Source: Proteromonas lacertae
Lineage: Eukaryota; Sar; Bigyra; Opalinata; Proteromonadidae
NCBI GenBank assembly: GCA_002245135.1
Contig: NGBS01000615.1
Coordinates: 1 to 64,000, forward strand
Reading direction: 5' to 3'
DNA: 64,000 nucleotides
Shown here: positions 21,927 through 32,322 of the stretch, piece by piece
Numbering within the stretch: the stretch's first letter is position 1
Layout of the letters: each line of letters begins with the position of its first letter
Position numbers and translations under genes: made by a program
The notes under the pieces: generated by a model
Databases searched by the model: none
What the model saw: only the letters and a program-made list of their open reading frames with translations
What the model was told of the DNA's origin: nothing

Positions 21927-22502
21927 ATGTTCACTTGTAGTAAATGCCATCGGAAGCTACCTCAAGAACTGAAGAAGGATGGGAAGGGCTTCTACAAGAG
22001 ATGCTATAGCTGCCGTGAGCGTGATGAGATTAATAGAAGACGATATCGACTTAAATGTTTAGCACGAAGACAAGGCATAGAGTCAGGTAGAATTTCATCG
22101 GATGGAACACTACCTTGTTGTCTTTGCTATCATAACATACCGGTGAATTCATTCCTGAAGAAGACTGGAGGTTACTATAAGTGCTGCGATCAATGTAGGA
22201 GTATCAGCAAACAGTATCATAAGAGAATGAAGGAATTCAATCGCCAGCTCAACATCATCGACAACTCCAATATTAAAGATGTTCAATCTACTAATCAAGG
22301 TAAAGTCACCTCCTCCGAGGAAGGTGCTTCTGATAAAGTTATACTCAAGGACTATCCCATACAGGTGAACTTATCGGTGTTAGCAAAGCCAGACAATGCC
22401 GAGGTAATCAACTCCGAGGAAGCGCATAAGGAGACGTTCATCGATCAAGTAAAGCGTGGATTCCAAGAGCTACTTAAGATGATCGGACTCAACAAGAACT
22501 AG
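21927..22502 (+). CDS. twin zinc-ribbon protein of the hairpin-ended element
   Basis: This 191-residue intact frame is divergent from the family 1 gene at 20,607. It has two copies of a C-x2-C ... C-x2-C module: CSKCHRKLP ... KRCYSCRERDE (residues 4-35) and CCLCYHNIP ... KCCDQCRSISK (about 66-100). In each, a Leu/Ile-Pro follows the first pair and a basic helix follows the second. These probably bind one zinc each. The linker and flanks are basic (RRRYRLKCLARRQ), which suggests nucleic-acid binding. The C-terminal 70 residues are acidic and then helical. It is the only gene of the element whose sequence points to DNA or RNA contact, so it is the best candidate for a regulator or a terminus-binding protein; this is inference. 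Confidence 0.75.
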   Translation: MFTCSKCHRKLPQELKKDGKGFYKRCYSCRERDEINRRRYRLKCLARRQGIESGRISSDGTLPCCLCYHNIPVNSFLKKTGGYYKCCDQCRSISKQYHKRMKEFNRQLNIIDNSNIKDVQSTNQGKVTSSEEGASDKVILKDYPIQVNLSVLAKPDNAEVINSEEAHKETFIDQVKRGFQELLKMIGLNKN

Positions 22503-22629
22503 GAACTGGGATCATGATCAAGACAATGATGAGTAAGACAATGGAGGCCACTACAATTAACTCAAGGAAGGATAGGTGATCATCAGCTAGTTAGCAAATT
22601 CTCTTGACCTAGCAATTCAAGTCTCCAAC

Positions 22630-22917
22630 ATGAATATCATCCTCCGAGTAATTATAGTCTCCTTACAAGATGCCCTCAATTACTTATACGAGAACGACCT
22701 GCTGATATTTATGCTCCTGACTAACGTGATGGCAATTGGAATCATCGGTACCTTCCTTCTTTGTTTCAACTTTGCTAAGTGGTGTTGGACTTGTAGTAAG
22801 TGTTGTTGTAGATGGTGCTGCTTCCTCGGGAGTATTGTAGTTACCTTCATCGGCCTCTTCACAATAGTCACGATCATTACCTTGGTAAGCAATGGAACAC
22901 CCGTAGTTGTTAGTTAA
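22630..22917 (+). CDS. small two-pass membrane protein with Cys cluster
   Basis: A 95-residue frame with ATG start, 127 bases after the zinc-ribbon gene and co-directional. Two hydrophobic segments (about residues 27-48 and 66-88) flank a striking short loop, KWCWTCSKCCCRWCC, with eight cysteines in 15 residues. Such juxtamembrane Cys clusters are often palmitoylated, or could bind metal. There is no signal peptide beyond the first hydrophobic stretch. A membrane protein in a transposon-like element is unusual and hints at a viral or vesicle-related life stage. I do not recognise the family. Confidence 0.65.
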   Translation: MNIILRVIIVSLQDALNYLYENDLLIFMLLTNVMAIGIIGTFLLCFNFAKWCWTCSKCCCRWCCFLGSIVVTFIGLFTIVTIITLVSNGTPVVVS

Positions 22918-23130
22918 GCCTTACAGCTTCGGTCTTTACAATGATGTGGTATGGGGATGATCATTAACAATAAACCAAGGAGTTCAAAGGCCTTTAAGTT
23001 AAAGAGCTGAAGAAGATGGAAGCTCCCTAGAAGTCAACTCCGAGATGACAGCTTCAAAAAGACAGCATCAAGAACGTGACCATGAAGTTGTAACCCAACA
23101 CAAGGCAAAGTAACTATGTTGATGATATTA

Positions 23131-23670
23131 TCAATAATAATAAGTCAAGGAGTTGATTAGGGATTCAGTATCGTCCAGTGACCTCTGGAGGCCATCAGCA
23201 TCATCAATGATCATCTCCAGGTAGTTGAAGGATTCAGAAGGTGGAATGGCTAAATCATTATCATGAAGCTGTAGGAGTCGGTACTCACGGAGTGTAGAGA
23301 GCTTAGTACGGATGATGGAGTAGTTCCCATAAATGTCAACGACGTCAGCTCCATGCAAACAACCATTGGGACTTCTATATTGAGCAGCTAGTAAGTCATC
23401 ACGATCTTTCATGATAAGGTCAGTCAAGGACCATAGTTCATCCCTAAGTTCCCCATGCCTGAGATAATTCTCAAGATCATTATCTGAGTCGTAAAAGTTT
23501 ATCTGAGGGTGCTCCCTGATTAAGCTTCCCATCATTCTATTGTAGTGGTTGTAAAGAGTAATGGATCTCAGAAGACATCTCCTGGTAAGCTTCACGCATC
23601 TATCCACGTCCTGCTTATCGATGACTCCATTAGCATTGATATTGAAATGGACTGGCGATCTCTAAGTCAT
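23131..23670 (-). CDS. orphan helical protein, in-frame TAG at codon 3
   Basis: The clear coding part runs from GTG 23,607 to 23,131 (158 residues, helical, acidic C-terminal half). The same frame extends upstream, without a stop, to an ATG near 23,670 followed by ACT and then TAG. The natural start is probably that ATG with the third codon mutated to TAG; alternatively a downstream non-ATG start is used. There is no motif, membrane segment or low-complexity run. It resembles the other orphan proteins of this element in style (helical, with internal LRxYxLL-type segments). Function unknown. Confidence 0.55.
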
Positions 23671-23805
23671 GGTAAGTGCGTATGCAACTAAAGCAAGAGA
23701 TTTTTTACAAAGGTAAGGAAATTGATCAATACCGGAGATATTCAAGGAGATGATCAACCCAACACAAGACAAGAAGCAAAGGTAAGGACTAGATTACAAC
23801 TTAAG

Positions 23806-24894
23806 CTAGTTACTAAGAGTCTGGATTGCTATCGATGATATGGACGAGGATGATAGAATCTCTTGATCCTTGTGAGTTCTACGATCAACGATCTCCTTAC
23901 CGAGTAGATAATACTTATTGATGAACTCCTTAAGGGACTTCGTAACATTAGCCAGGCGATTGATCATAGGTAAGATGTTGAAGCAGTTAAGCAAGTAGTC
24001 TCGGAGTAAACTTACTGAAGGAGATGCATTGTAGTACTCAATATCGTTAAGGATGTCAAGACCATAGACACGATGGAAAGTAGCTTCTCCTAGCTCACGT
24101 AGATCAGTCCTTGGATCACAAGTCCCTAGTAGTAATAGTTTTCTAGGATCAATGTTATGTCTTACGATATCCAGGTTATTATCAACTATCGCTAGCAACC
24201 CATTCAACTCATTGACGATAACTGAGAACTGATCGTAGATCACTTGATGGTACTTCTCGTACTTTGCTGGATCATGATATTCAAGGGTAGTGAAGAGTAA
24301 CCTACAATACCCTGTGATGATCGTGGGGATTAAGCACTCTAGCTGTAAATGAACATCATAGGAAGCATCCTCCATCTCCTTCCAGGCATCCACAAGGAAC
24401 TTCTCTTGGAGGTTGTGGACAATGACAGCTCCATGGAAATGTTGATGATAAGACTGCCCGTAGTACTTTATCTGGTTATTCAGAGAGTAAAGGTAATGCA
24501 TGGAGGTGATCAAGTGAAAGGTCAAGGGATTGTGAGCTCCCCATCCAGCCTTGGTAGATTCGTAAAGTATCTCTAGTTCAACAAGGTCTTCTCGGAACTT
24601 GGCAAGGAGAAGACTATAGCCTGGGTAAGATGGAGTTGTTCTGAAGAGCTTAAGTATCGGATCAATTTTCAATTGCTTATGGAGGATCTGAGTGATTGGG
24701 TTCAACAACTGAGGGTAATGGAAGATGAAGGTCTTGTTAAGTAAGAGGTGGAAGATGATCGTGCGTATCGGCTGAAGGCTCCTTAAATATCTACTGTGAT
24801 GGAAGGATACTTGGAAGATGCAATCACCTGGTAAGGTAAAGACTCTTCGGAGTGGATAGATAGGAGATGGTACAATGGCTAAGTCAAAGTTCAT
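23806..24894 (-). CDS. orphan helical protein, family 1 paralogue
   Basis: The ATG at 24,894 is chosen over an upstream TTG and gives 362 residues. The protein is helical throughout and rich in Leu, Tyr, His and Ile. It shares its C-terminal third with the gene at 20,607 (ILNDIEYY ... LRDYLL, then a Lys-rich helix and a Ser-rich tail). The N-terminal part shows the string SRYLRSLQPIRTIIFHLLL, amphipathic rather than a clear membrane segment. The frame is intact. A pair of diverged paralogues inside one element argues for long residence and selection rather than a recent capture. Confidence 0.65.
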   Translation of the reverse strand: MNFDLAIVPSPIYPLRRVFTLPGDCIFQVSFHHSRYLRSLQPIRTIIFHLLLNKTFIFHYPQLLNPITQILHKQLKIDPILKLFRTTPSYPGYSLLLAKFREDLVELEILYESTKAGWGAHNPLTFHLITSMHYLYSLNNQIKYYGQSYHQHFHGAVIVHNLQEKFLVDAWKEMEDASYDVHLQLECLIPTIITGYCRLLFTTLEYHDPAKYEKYHQVIYDQFSVIVNELNGLLAIVDNNLDIVRHNIDPRKLLLLGTCDPRTDLRELGEATFHRVYGLDILNDIEYYNASPSVSLLRDYLLNCFNILPMINRLANVTKSLKEFINKYYLLGKEIVDRRTHKDQEILSSSSISSIAIQTLSN

Positions 24895-25225
24895 GATAAG
24901 CAAAAGTAAAGATGAGATTTTCAAAGGACCTGGAAATTTGCGAATGCCTGGAATGTCGATTCACAAGCTCCTGAGAATTGATTATCTGTAAAATGCAATT
25001 CAAGGATATCCGAAAGTTTTATACCCCTAACTAACACTGTACACCAACTAACACCGTTCCCCATACAGATTAGAGCTGGTAATTATGACCATGATAATGT
25101 CAATGAGGTAATTGTTACAAGTACACATTACGGATGTTCATAGTTTTAATTCAAATTAGTTATGAAAACTAGTCGTTAACAATCCAACAACAACAAACAA
25201 GGTACTTAGAAAGAATAAAGTAAAG

Positions 25226-26307
25226 TTAATTATTATGCTCAAGGACAAGGATAGTCTGGATCTTGTTTAAGGTATCACTCAAGACTATCCAGCTCTTACG
25301 AAGATCTCCTAGAGAGTCAACAACCAGCTTTAACTTCTCTTCAGCTTTACTTCCCTCGTATACAAACTTATTCTTTGGTAGGAGTACTTCACATGTCTCA
25401 AAGAATTCCAGATCTTCATTGTCAGCCATAGGAAGGATATCTTCAAGGGCACTAATAATCCTTGGTAGACCAGCACCATTCATCAGATGGACTGTTGCAT
25501 CAATGGGTTTAAACTCTTCCTTTAGATCCTCAAGGGACTCCTCCACATCCTCGTAATGCAACTGCTCAGGGTCGTTCTCAGCTAGGTATGGATGAGTAGC
25601 AATAAGCTCATTCTTATAGTCCTGGAATCGACTGGAGAAGTTATTCAGATGGTTACTTATATTCCTGGAAGTATCATTAGCTGTAACAAGCAATCCAAGG
25701 AAGGAACCAAAGTCAATGAAGTCAGGGTCTGGATGAACAGCGTCCTTGAAGTAGTTCATTAGCTTCTCGGTAGTGTCATAAGCCTTATCTACATAGCTAC
25801 GCATATCCCGAATAACTCTGAAGGGATAGTCACCAGTATCGTAGAGATCAGTGAGATGGTCCTGGACACTTTCAATTGAATAATAGATATTGCTTTGGAT
25901 ATTAAACCATGGATACTCACCCTGCTTACCATTGAACTTTACTGGTAGCTTATTCAACTTATCAATATCCCCTTTAGCATCAGTTAACTCACCGTAAGCA
26001 ATCACAAGCTTATCAAAGGCAGCATTGGGAAAAACGATCTTACCACGGGTCTCATTGAAGCAACTAGTGAAGATACCTACCAAGGATTCATAAAGGGAGC
26101 AGACACCAGCAACATACTTCTTGAGGAGTAAGGAACTGCCAGTAGTTGTAAGAGCTTCAGCATTATCAGGCTCATGTAGACTCGGAAGGATCTTTACCTA
26201 GTAAATGATAGTAAGGATTGGTATACTCTCTTGACCACTGGAGGAGATAACTCATCCTCGGAGGAGTCAGAAATAACTGAAGTACACATACAAGATCGTT
26301 TTGACAT
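25226..26307 (-). pseudogene. orphan helical protein, family 2, 5' part frameshifted
   Basis: The ATG at 26,307 starts a short frame (MSKRSCMCTS..., with SSEDE) that ends after some 37 codons. Near 26,197-26,201 the coding appearance passes to another frame, which has a TAG just at that place and then runs open to 25,226. The main part (285 residues from 26,083) includes the segment ETRGKIVFPNAAFDKL. The related genes at 26,561 and 27,877 have ETRGKFSFPNYAFDRV. DFGSF is likewise shared. So it is a third member of the same family, more diverged. A one-base indel is the simplest explanation. The Asp/Glu-rich C-terminus seen in the other two is missing here. Confidence 0.6.
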
Positions 26308-26560
26308 GGTAAATTACGTTATTGACAAAGTATTAGAAGTGCAAGAAAATTGAAACTAAGAGAAGTGTCGATTCATAAGCATTAATTGTAAAATGCCAAG
26401 ATGCAATACACATTACCAATGTACTAGGTATTGATAGTAAGTACACAGTACTAATGTATTTAGTTATTGTCAGAATAGATTTGAAAGTAGTCATTATCAA
26501 CCCAAGAACAACAACAAGGTACTTAGGAAAGGTAGTTAGTATAGGAACTTAGCAAGGAGC

Positions 26561-27622
26561 TTACTCAGCATCCTCATCCTTCTCATCGTCGTCATCATCA
26601 TCATCATCATCATCATCAGGGTGAATACCAACAATCTCCGGGATCTTCGGTAAGGTATCAACAACAACAGACCAGTTCTTCTTGATGCTCTCAATGGAAT
26701 CAAGTACCAACTTCAACAGCTCCTCAGCCTTGCCTTCCTCGGGGATTAACTTGTTATGTAGTTGCAGTACTTCGTGATTCTCAAGGATCTCAAAAACATC
26801 TTCGCAGTCGTCTATCGGATCTAGCTTCTTCAGGGTATCCTCGATGTCAGATAGAACAGCAGCATGGAATGGAATAGTCTTATGGAGGATTATATGATAC
26901 GCATCCTTCAGTGCCTTTAAGCATCATTCAACCAACTCACAACCTAGCAGCTCTGGATCACATTCAACTAAATGTGGGTGGTACTTGTAAAGCTCATTTT
27001 TATACTCTGGGAGTCTCTTCTCAATTAGATCATCAAGGGATCGTTCAATTTCACGGAGAGCATCGTTAGCTACCTTTGTCAATCTATAGAAGCTACCAAA
27101 ATCAACAAAGCCATCTCCATCCTTGGGAGTGTCCAGGAAGCAATTCAAGAGCCTTTCAATACCTTCCACAGCTTCATTGACGTACTCGGTAAAAGGTGTA
27201 GTTTCTGATTCTGGGCGGCTCTGGAAATCAGCTATGTTCAACTGCACCCCTACGATAGAGCAAGACAAGGTGATCTGTCGAGCGAACCAGTGATATCTAG
27301 CATCTTGCTTCTCGTACTTTGAAGGCAGCAGTTCCAGCTCCTTGAGTTCATCGTAGATACCATACTTACCCTCCAATAGGTGATATACAATGAATACTCT
27401 ATCGAAGGCGTAATTCGGGAAGGAGAACTTACCACGGGTCTCTTGAAAGGCCTTATCAAGACACTCAACTAAGGACTTGAGAGCGGAGAAGACATCAGAA
27501 AGGTACTTCTGGTGCTGAGTAGATAGCGGAAAAGATCCGTGGGTGGAGTAATAACCAGGTTCTTCAATGTCACACATTATAATTATACCTGGATATTTTT
27601 CTTTCAATGCTGATACTGACAT
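26561..27622 (-). CDS. orphan helical protein, family 2, copy 1, in-frame TGA
   Basis: The frame from ATG 27,622 runs 232 codons to TGA at 26,924-26,926 and then continues open for 120 codons to TAA at 26,561. The part after the TGA aligns with the C-terminal third of the related gene at 25,226 (LVLDSIESIKKNW against LVVDSLGDLRKSW), so the TGA lies inside the gene. The protein is helical and ends in a tract of ten Asp followed by EKDEDAE. There is no recognised domain. Without read-through it loses the last third. Confidence 0.6.
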
Positions 27623-27876
27623 GGTAAATTACGTAAATTGACAAGATTTAAAAAGTGCAGGAAATTTGAAACTAAGAGAAGTGTCGATTCATAACCATTA
27701 ATTGTAAAATGCCAAGATGCAATACACATTACCAATGTACTAGGTATTGATAGTAAGTACACAGTACTAATGTATTTAGTTATTGTCAGAATAGATTTGA
27801 AAGTAGTCATTATCAACCCAAGAACAACAACAAGGTACTTAGGAAAGGTAGTTAGTATAGGAACTTAGCAAGGAGC

Positions 27877-28938
27877 TTACTCAGCATCCTCATCCTTCTC
27901 ATCGTCGTCATCATCATCATCATCATCATCATCAGGGTGAATACCAACAATCTCCGGGATCTTCGGTAAGGTATCAACAACAACAGACCAGTTCTTCTTG
28001 ATGCTCTCAATGGAATCAAGTACCAACTTCAACAGCTCCTCAGCCTTGCCTTCCTCGGGGATTAACTTGTTATGTAGTTGCAGTACTTCGTGATTCTCAA
28101 GGATCTCAAAAACATCTTCGCAGTCGTCTATCGGATCTAGCTTCTTCAGGGTATCCTCGATGTCAGATAGAACAGCAGCATGGAATGGAATAGTCTTATG
28201 GAGGATTATATGATACGCATCCTTCAGTGCCTTTAAGCATCATTCAACCAACTCACAACCTAGCAGCTCTGGATCACATTCAACTAAATGTGGGTGGTAC
28301 TTGTAAAGCTCATTTTTATACTCTGGGAGTCTCTTCTCAATTAGATCATCAAGGGATCGTTCAATTTCACGGAGAGCATCGTTAGCTACCTTTGTCAATC
28401 TATAGAAGCTACCAAAATCAACAAAGCCATCTCCATCCTTGGGAGTGTCCAGGAAGCAATTCAAGAGCCTTTCAATACCTTCCACAGCTTCATTGACGTA
28501 CTCGGTAAAAGGTGTAGTTTCTGATTCTGGGCGGCTCTGGAAATCAGCTATGTTCAACTGCACCCCTACGATAGAGCAAGACAAGGTGATCTGTCGAGCG
28601 AACCAGTGATATCTAGCATCTTGCTTCTCGTACTTTGAAGGCAGCAGTTCCAGCTCCTTGAGTTCATCGTAGATACCATACTTACCCTCCAATAGGTGAT
28701 ATACAATGAATACTCTATCGAAGGCGTAATTCGGGAAGGAGAACTTACCACGGGTCTCTTGAAAGGCCTTATCAAGACACTCAACTAAGGACTTGAGAGC
28801 GGAGAAGACATCAGAAAGGTACTTCTGGTGCTGAGTAGATAGCGGAAAAGATCCGTGGGTGGAGTAATAACCAGGTTCTTCAATGTCACACATTATAATT
28901 ATACCTGGATATTTTTCTTTCAATGCTGATACTGACAT
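27877..28938 (-). CDS. orphan helical protein, family 2, copy 2, in-frame TGA
   Basis: This is the tandem copy of the gene at 26,561, shifted by 1316 bp, with the same start, the same internal TGA (28,240-28,242) and the same Asp tract. The shared stop with an otherwise preserved frame on both sides means one of two things: the truncated 232-residue form is sufficient, or the duplication copied an already broken gene. The upstream flank differs from that of copy 1 beyond the duplicated unit. Confidence 0.6.
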
Positions 28939-29172
28939 GGTAAATTACGTAAATTGACAAGATTTAAAAAGTGCAGGAAATTTGAAACTAAGAGAAGTGT
29001 CGATTCATAACCATTAATTGTAAAATGCCAAATGCAATACATAGTACCAGTGTATTGTGTATTAGTCAAAATAGAATTGAATTTAGTCGTTACAAGATAG
29101 TCATAATAGAATTGCAAACTAGTCGTTTCAATATATGAAGGTATATATACATGATTGAAGGTTCATTTCATT

Positions 29173-29258
29173 GGGGGGCGTAGCCCGAATGGTCAGAGGA
29201 ATGCCGTAGGAAGTACTAGCCCAGCCGGGTAGACCAGCCGGGTTCAAATCTTGCAAAG
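29173..29258 (+). other. tRNA-like relic with A-box and B-box motifs
   Basis: Just inside the right terminal repeat the sequence has TAGCCCGAATGG, resembling a pol III A box, and 65 bases later GGTTCAAATC, matching a B box. A complete cloverleaf is not supported: the acceptor arms do not pair and the T stem has mismatches. It could be a tRNA-derived (SINE-like) remnant or chance. Confidence 0.25.
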
Positions 29259-29304
29259 GAAATAAAAGTTAAATAGGCGCAGCGCAGCGAGCATGAGAAA
29301 GATC

Positions 29305-29583
29305 CCCGTAGGGAAATAGACCCCGTAGGAAGTAGACCCCGTTAGGAGGAATCCCGTAGGAACCTTACGTAAATGGGACCCTGGGACATTGTCACAGAGT
29401 TCTAACGAGTGTTCTAGGAGTCCGTCCCCTTCTAGATTCAGAGTTGACTTTTACGGGAGCTTCATCGATGCAATCGATGAAGGCCCCGTAAAAGTCAACT
29501 CTGAATCTAGAAAGGGACGGACTCCTAGAAAACTCGTTAGGACTCTGTGACAATGTCCCAGGGTCCCATTTATATACTATATA
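29305..29583 (-). repeat. right terminal inverted repeat with internal hairpin
   Basis: This is the inverted counterpart of the left end. Most arm mismatches occur in the same relative place as on the left (GAGTTTTC and GAACACTC arms, TGC loop). One position in the GTCCCCTTC/GTCCCTTTC segment is swapped between the arms, and one C/T difference near GAGTCCTAAC is unique to this end. The subterminal part carries CCCCGTAGGAA repeats. Confidence 0.85.
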
Positions 29584-32290
29584 TTGAACTTGTGATTGAA
29601 CTTGTGGTTGAACTTGTGACTGTGACTGTTGTGGTTGAGATAGTTTTGATATTTTAATTATCCTTTTATTCTTCTCTTTCTCTGTATTATTCTTCTTTTT
29701 TAAATCAAATGTTATAGGTAGATCTTTTTGAATTTCAACATCGAAATTACTTTCATATACTAATTCTTTAAATACTGATTTACAATATGTAATATTTGTA
29801 TTTCCGATGGTAGTATCACCTATATAATGTGAAACAGTTGCTTTTGATATAAAAGGTGATGATTCAGGTGTATAATCATTGGATACTGTAATATAATACA
29901 ATCTTTTAAAACTCATATTTTTCTTCAAACCACATATACATTCTTTAACAAGATCATCACAATCCAATACTTCTCGTTTATTATTTATTACATGAATGAA
30001 ACAATTATTTAATAGATAAATCATTTCTCTATTCTTTAGTGTTGTTAAATGAAGTAAATATACATTTTTTCTCTTAGTAGTATAAATATCTCCTTCAAAC
30101 AAATCTACAAATATTTGTAATTTAGAATCTGGAATAATTTCTATAGTCACATTTTTAATTTTCTTTTCTTTACTCTTTTTAACTTTTATCAAACCTGCAT
30201 TATTTAAACAGTTATACCAAACTAACTCTTTGAATAAATACAACATAAATTCATCATTCACATTATTATGATATAAGTCCTTAAATCGATTTTGAATTTC
30301 CTTAATATCTCCTTCTCCAGCTTTATGTTTTACACAGTCATATATATAATCGAATACTTCATCTGATATAAATTCCATCTCATGTTTATTGATTCTATCA
30401 TAACATTTGGTTGTTCTACCTTCTTTAAATGGAATAGAATACTTCACTATATAATGGCATAATGTACTATCAAATGATGACATTCTTGTAATTAAATTTT
30501 CATCTTTACCACATGGAAATACATATGTCTTAAGAAATTTCATATAACCAAGTTTACCTACTATTCTTTTAATGCCTTTTGAATAAATATTATCCCAATA
30601 ATCTTCATCATAACAAACACTATATATCGCAGCATAATAGATATGTCTTGGAACATTTCCATATTTCTGATTATATCCATTTTTTAAAATTGAATCTTTT
30701 AGTTCAGTTGGTAAACATTTTTCTTCCCATCCCTTTATTTCATCATTACTAAATACATCCATAAAACGGTAAATTACATGATTATTATCAGAATTTTGTT
30801 TAATTGATTTATAATTATTATGATCTGGTGAAGTGACATATAAGAAAATATTGCCTTTAGGATCATTATCTGTAACATCATAAGAATCACTTATCACAAT
30901 ATCAACAGAATCTTTATTATTTTTACTATCATGTTCTACTTTTCCAAGTTTTAAATCATATTTATCACAACCTCCATCTTTTGCTTTAAGTACACATACA
31001 GTAATCTTTTTGTTTTTCATTCTTCCATTTAATTCTATTATTCTATTTAGAAGATAGATAACAAATGAACTCTTTCCACAACCTGGATTTCCTCTCAACA
31101 ATATTCTTAATTTCTTATTATACAGCTGATTGTCTATAATCTTTTGATGTTCTATTTTTGCCTCATCATCTGTAACTTTTCTATTATATAATTCATCACA
31201 AAAATTTTTGAGACTTTCTACATCGTTTCTATCAGTATTCTTTAGTTTATACTTCAAGATTTCTTTCTTTAATTCTCCCCATATTTCTGTATAAACATCT
31301 CTAACATAAACTATTCTATTAGGATATTGATAGATATCACATCCAATTTCTATTGTTTTATTATTAGAATAATATACTGGAATTGAATCTCCAAACACTT
31401 TACATAAAGAGTTTGTAACTATTATTTATATAATTAATATATATATATACTTGGAAGGCCTTTGCTATAAGCTTCTAGACTTGCATTAATAGTATTTAAA
31501 TTATATTTTGCTTTCTCTATTTCAAGTTTATTTAATTCATTTACAACTTCTTCATTAACTTTATTTACTTCTTTTGCCTTATTATCTTTTTCTTTATTTT
31601 TAAAATATCTTTTAAATTTTTTAATAATTTTTTTCAAGTCAGATACGTTTGATTTATCATAGTCTAATACTAACTTCTTATCTAGATTTCTCCATCCTTC
31701 AATAACTCTTTGAGCTTCATCTTCAATATCATTGAATTGTTCTTTCATCTCTTCGTGTACTATTTTCATTCCTTGTTTATTTATTATCGTTTCACATATT
31801 GTATAATTATGTTTTATCTTTTTTCCTCAATCTCATAATCTATTATATTTACTGATGGATTTAAACATCCTGTAAAATTGAACTCTATTGTAGTTATATT
31901 TTCTTTGTTATCTATAATCAAGTGCAATTTTTCTTCATTCTTTTGGTATAATAAAAATTAATTCAATTCATCAGAATTCATATTATAAGTAGAAAATCTT
32001 AATCTTTTCGATTTTATTGACATTATTAATTTTTGTGCTACATTTTTTTCCTCATCTTTTTCAGCATTTGATTTCATTTCATCCCAATTGTAAGTTTTCT
32101 TCATTTCTTCGACTATTTTATCTTGGAATATTCCATAGTGTCCAAATCCAGTATCACCTTCTACTAATGATGATGTTACTTCATTGTGATTGTATGTAAT
32201 AAACACAATATTGAATATTGGATTACATTTATCTAATTGATTAATAATATCTTCATTATCAATACCTGAATTGATTTCTTCTTTAATTGA
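29584..32290 (-). pseudogene. Crinkler/RHS-type NTPase module of the transposon-split gene
   Basis: These are exons 4 and 5 of the split gene. Exon 4 (32,290-31,451) has a TAA at 31,958 and a one-base shift near 31,820 in an A-run, then a Lys/Glu-rich coiled coil. A 32-nt intron (31,419-31,450) joins it in frame to exon 5. Exon 5 shows YVRDVYTEIW, Walker A LLRGNPGCGKSSF, a strand ending in TSPD, and YGNVPRHIYY. This is the motif order of the P-loop NTPase of Crinkler and RHS proteins. A helical tail and a Gln/Ser/Val linker (QSQVQPQVQS) follow, where the 9.6-kb element begins. The present frame runs 62 codons into the element and stops at 29,392. In the uninterrupted gene the USP half at 19.3-19.95 kb followed. 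Confidence 0.75.
31419..31450 (-). other. 32-nt intron
   Basis: It begins GTATATATAT and ends AATAATAG on the minus strand. Removal joins the codon CCA plus A to TT, keeping the frame from the coiled coil into the NTPase (phase 1). Confidence 0.7.
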
Positions 32291-32322
32291 CTATAATAAT
32301 AATAATAACATAATATATATAC
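32291..32322 (-). other. 32-nt intron
   Basis: It begins GTATATATATTATG and ends ATTATAG on the minus strand. The splice is phase 0 between the upstream exon and SIKEEIN. An in-frame TAA lies four codons before the donor, so either that stop is a mutation or this intron lies in a 3' untranslated region. Confidence 0.55.

Larger units (their letters stand above)
26345..28976. repeat. tandem duplication of a 1316-bp unit
   Basis: Two almost identical copies follow each other directly (about 26,345-27,660 and 27,661-28,976), each holding one family 2 gene with its upstream region. A third, partial copy of the unit start follows at 28,977-29,040. The 232-codon parts of both genes are identical in translation, so the duplication is recent. 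Both copies carry the same internal TGA, so that stop predates it. Confidence 0.9.
19955..29583. mobile_element. 9.6-kb element with hairpin terminal inverted repeats
   Basis: The two ends, TATATAGTATATAAATGGG at 19,955 and its complement ending at 29,583, are inverted repeats about 270 bp long. Within each, about 195 bp (19,971-20,165 and 29,373-29,567) is a nearly perfect palindrome with a three-base loop. Subterminal CCGTAGG/CCTACGG motifs repeat inside. TTGAACT flanks both ends (19,948-19,954 and 29,584-29,590), a candidate 7-bp target duplication, although the host linker is itself a TTGAACTTGTGA repeat. The insertion splits one reading frame, and the NTPase and USP halves can be joined across it. 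The element has a higher G+C content than the flanks, lacks low-complexity protein runs except one Asp tract, and encodes about eight orphan proteins. No transposase, integrase, helicase or polymerase is recognisable. Confidence 0.85.

Noticed and set aside
26600-27930. CRISPR array or satellite repeat
   Set aside because: The repeats are two long copies of a gene-bearing unit with a (ATC)n microsatellite coding for Asp, with no short repeat-spacer pattern.
19955-29583. Polinton or Tc1/mariner identity for the 9.6-kb element
   Set aside because: No DDE or rve integrase, polymerase, capsid or ATPase motif is seen on either strand, and the ends are palindromic.
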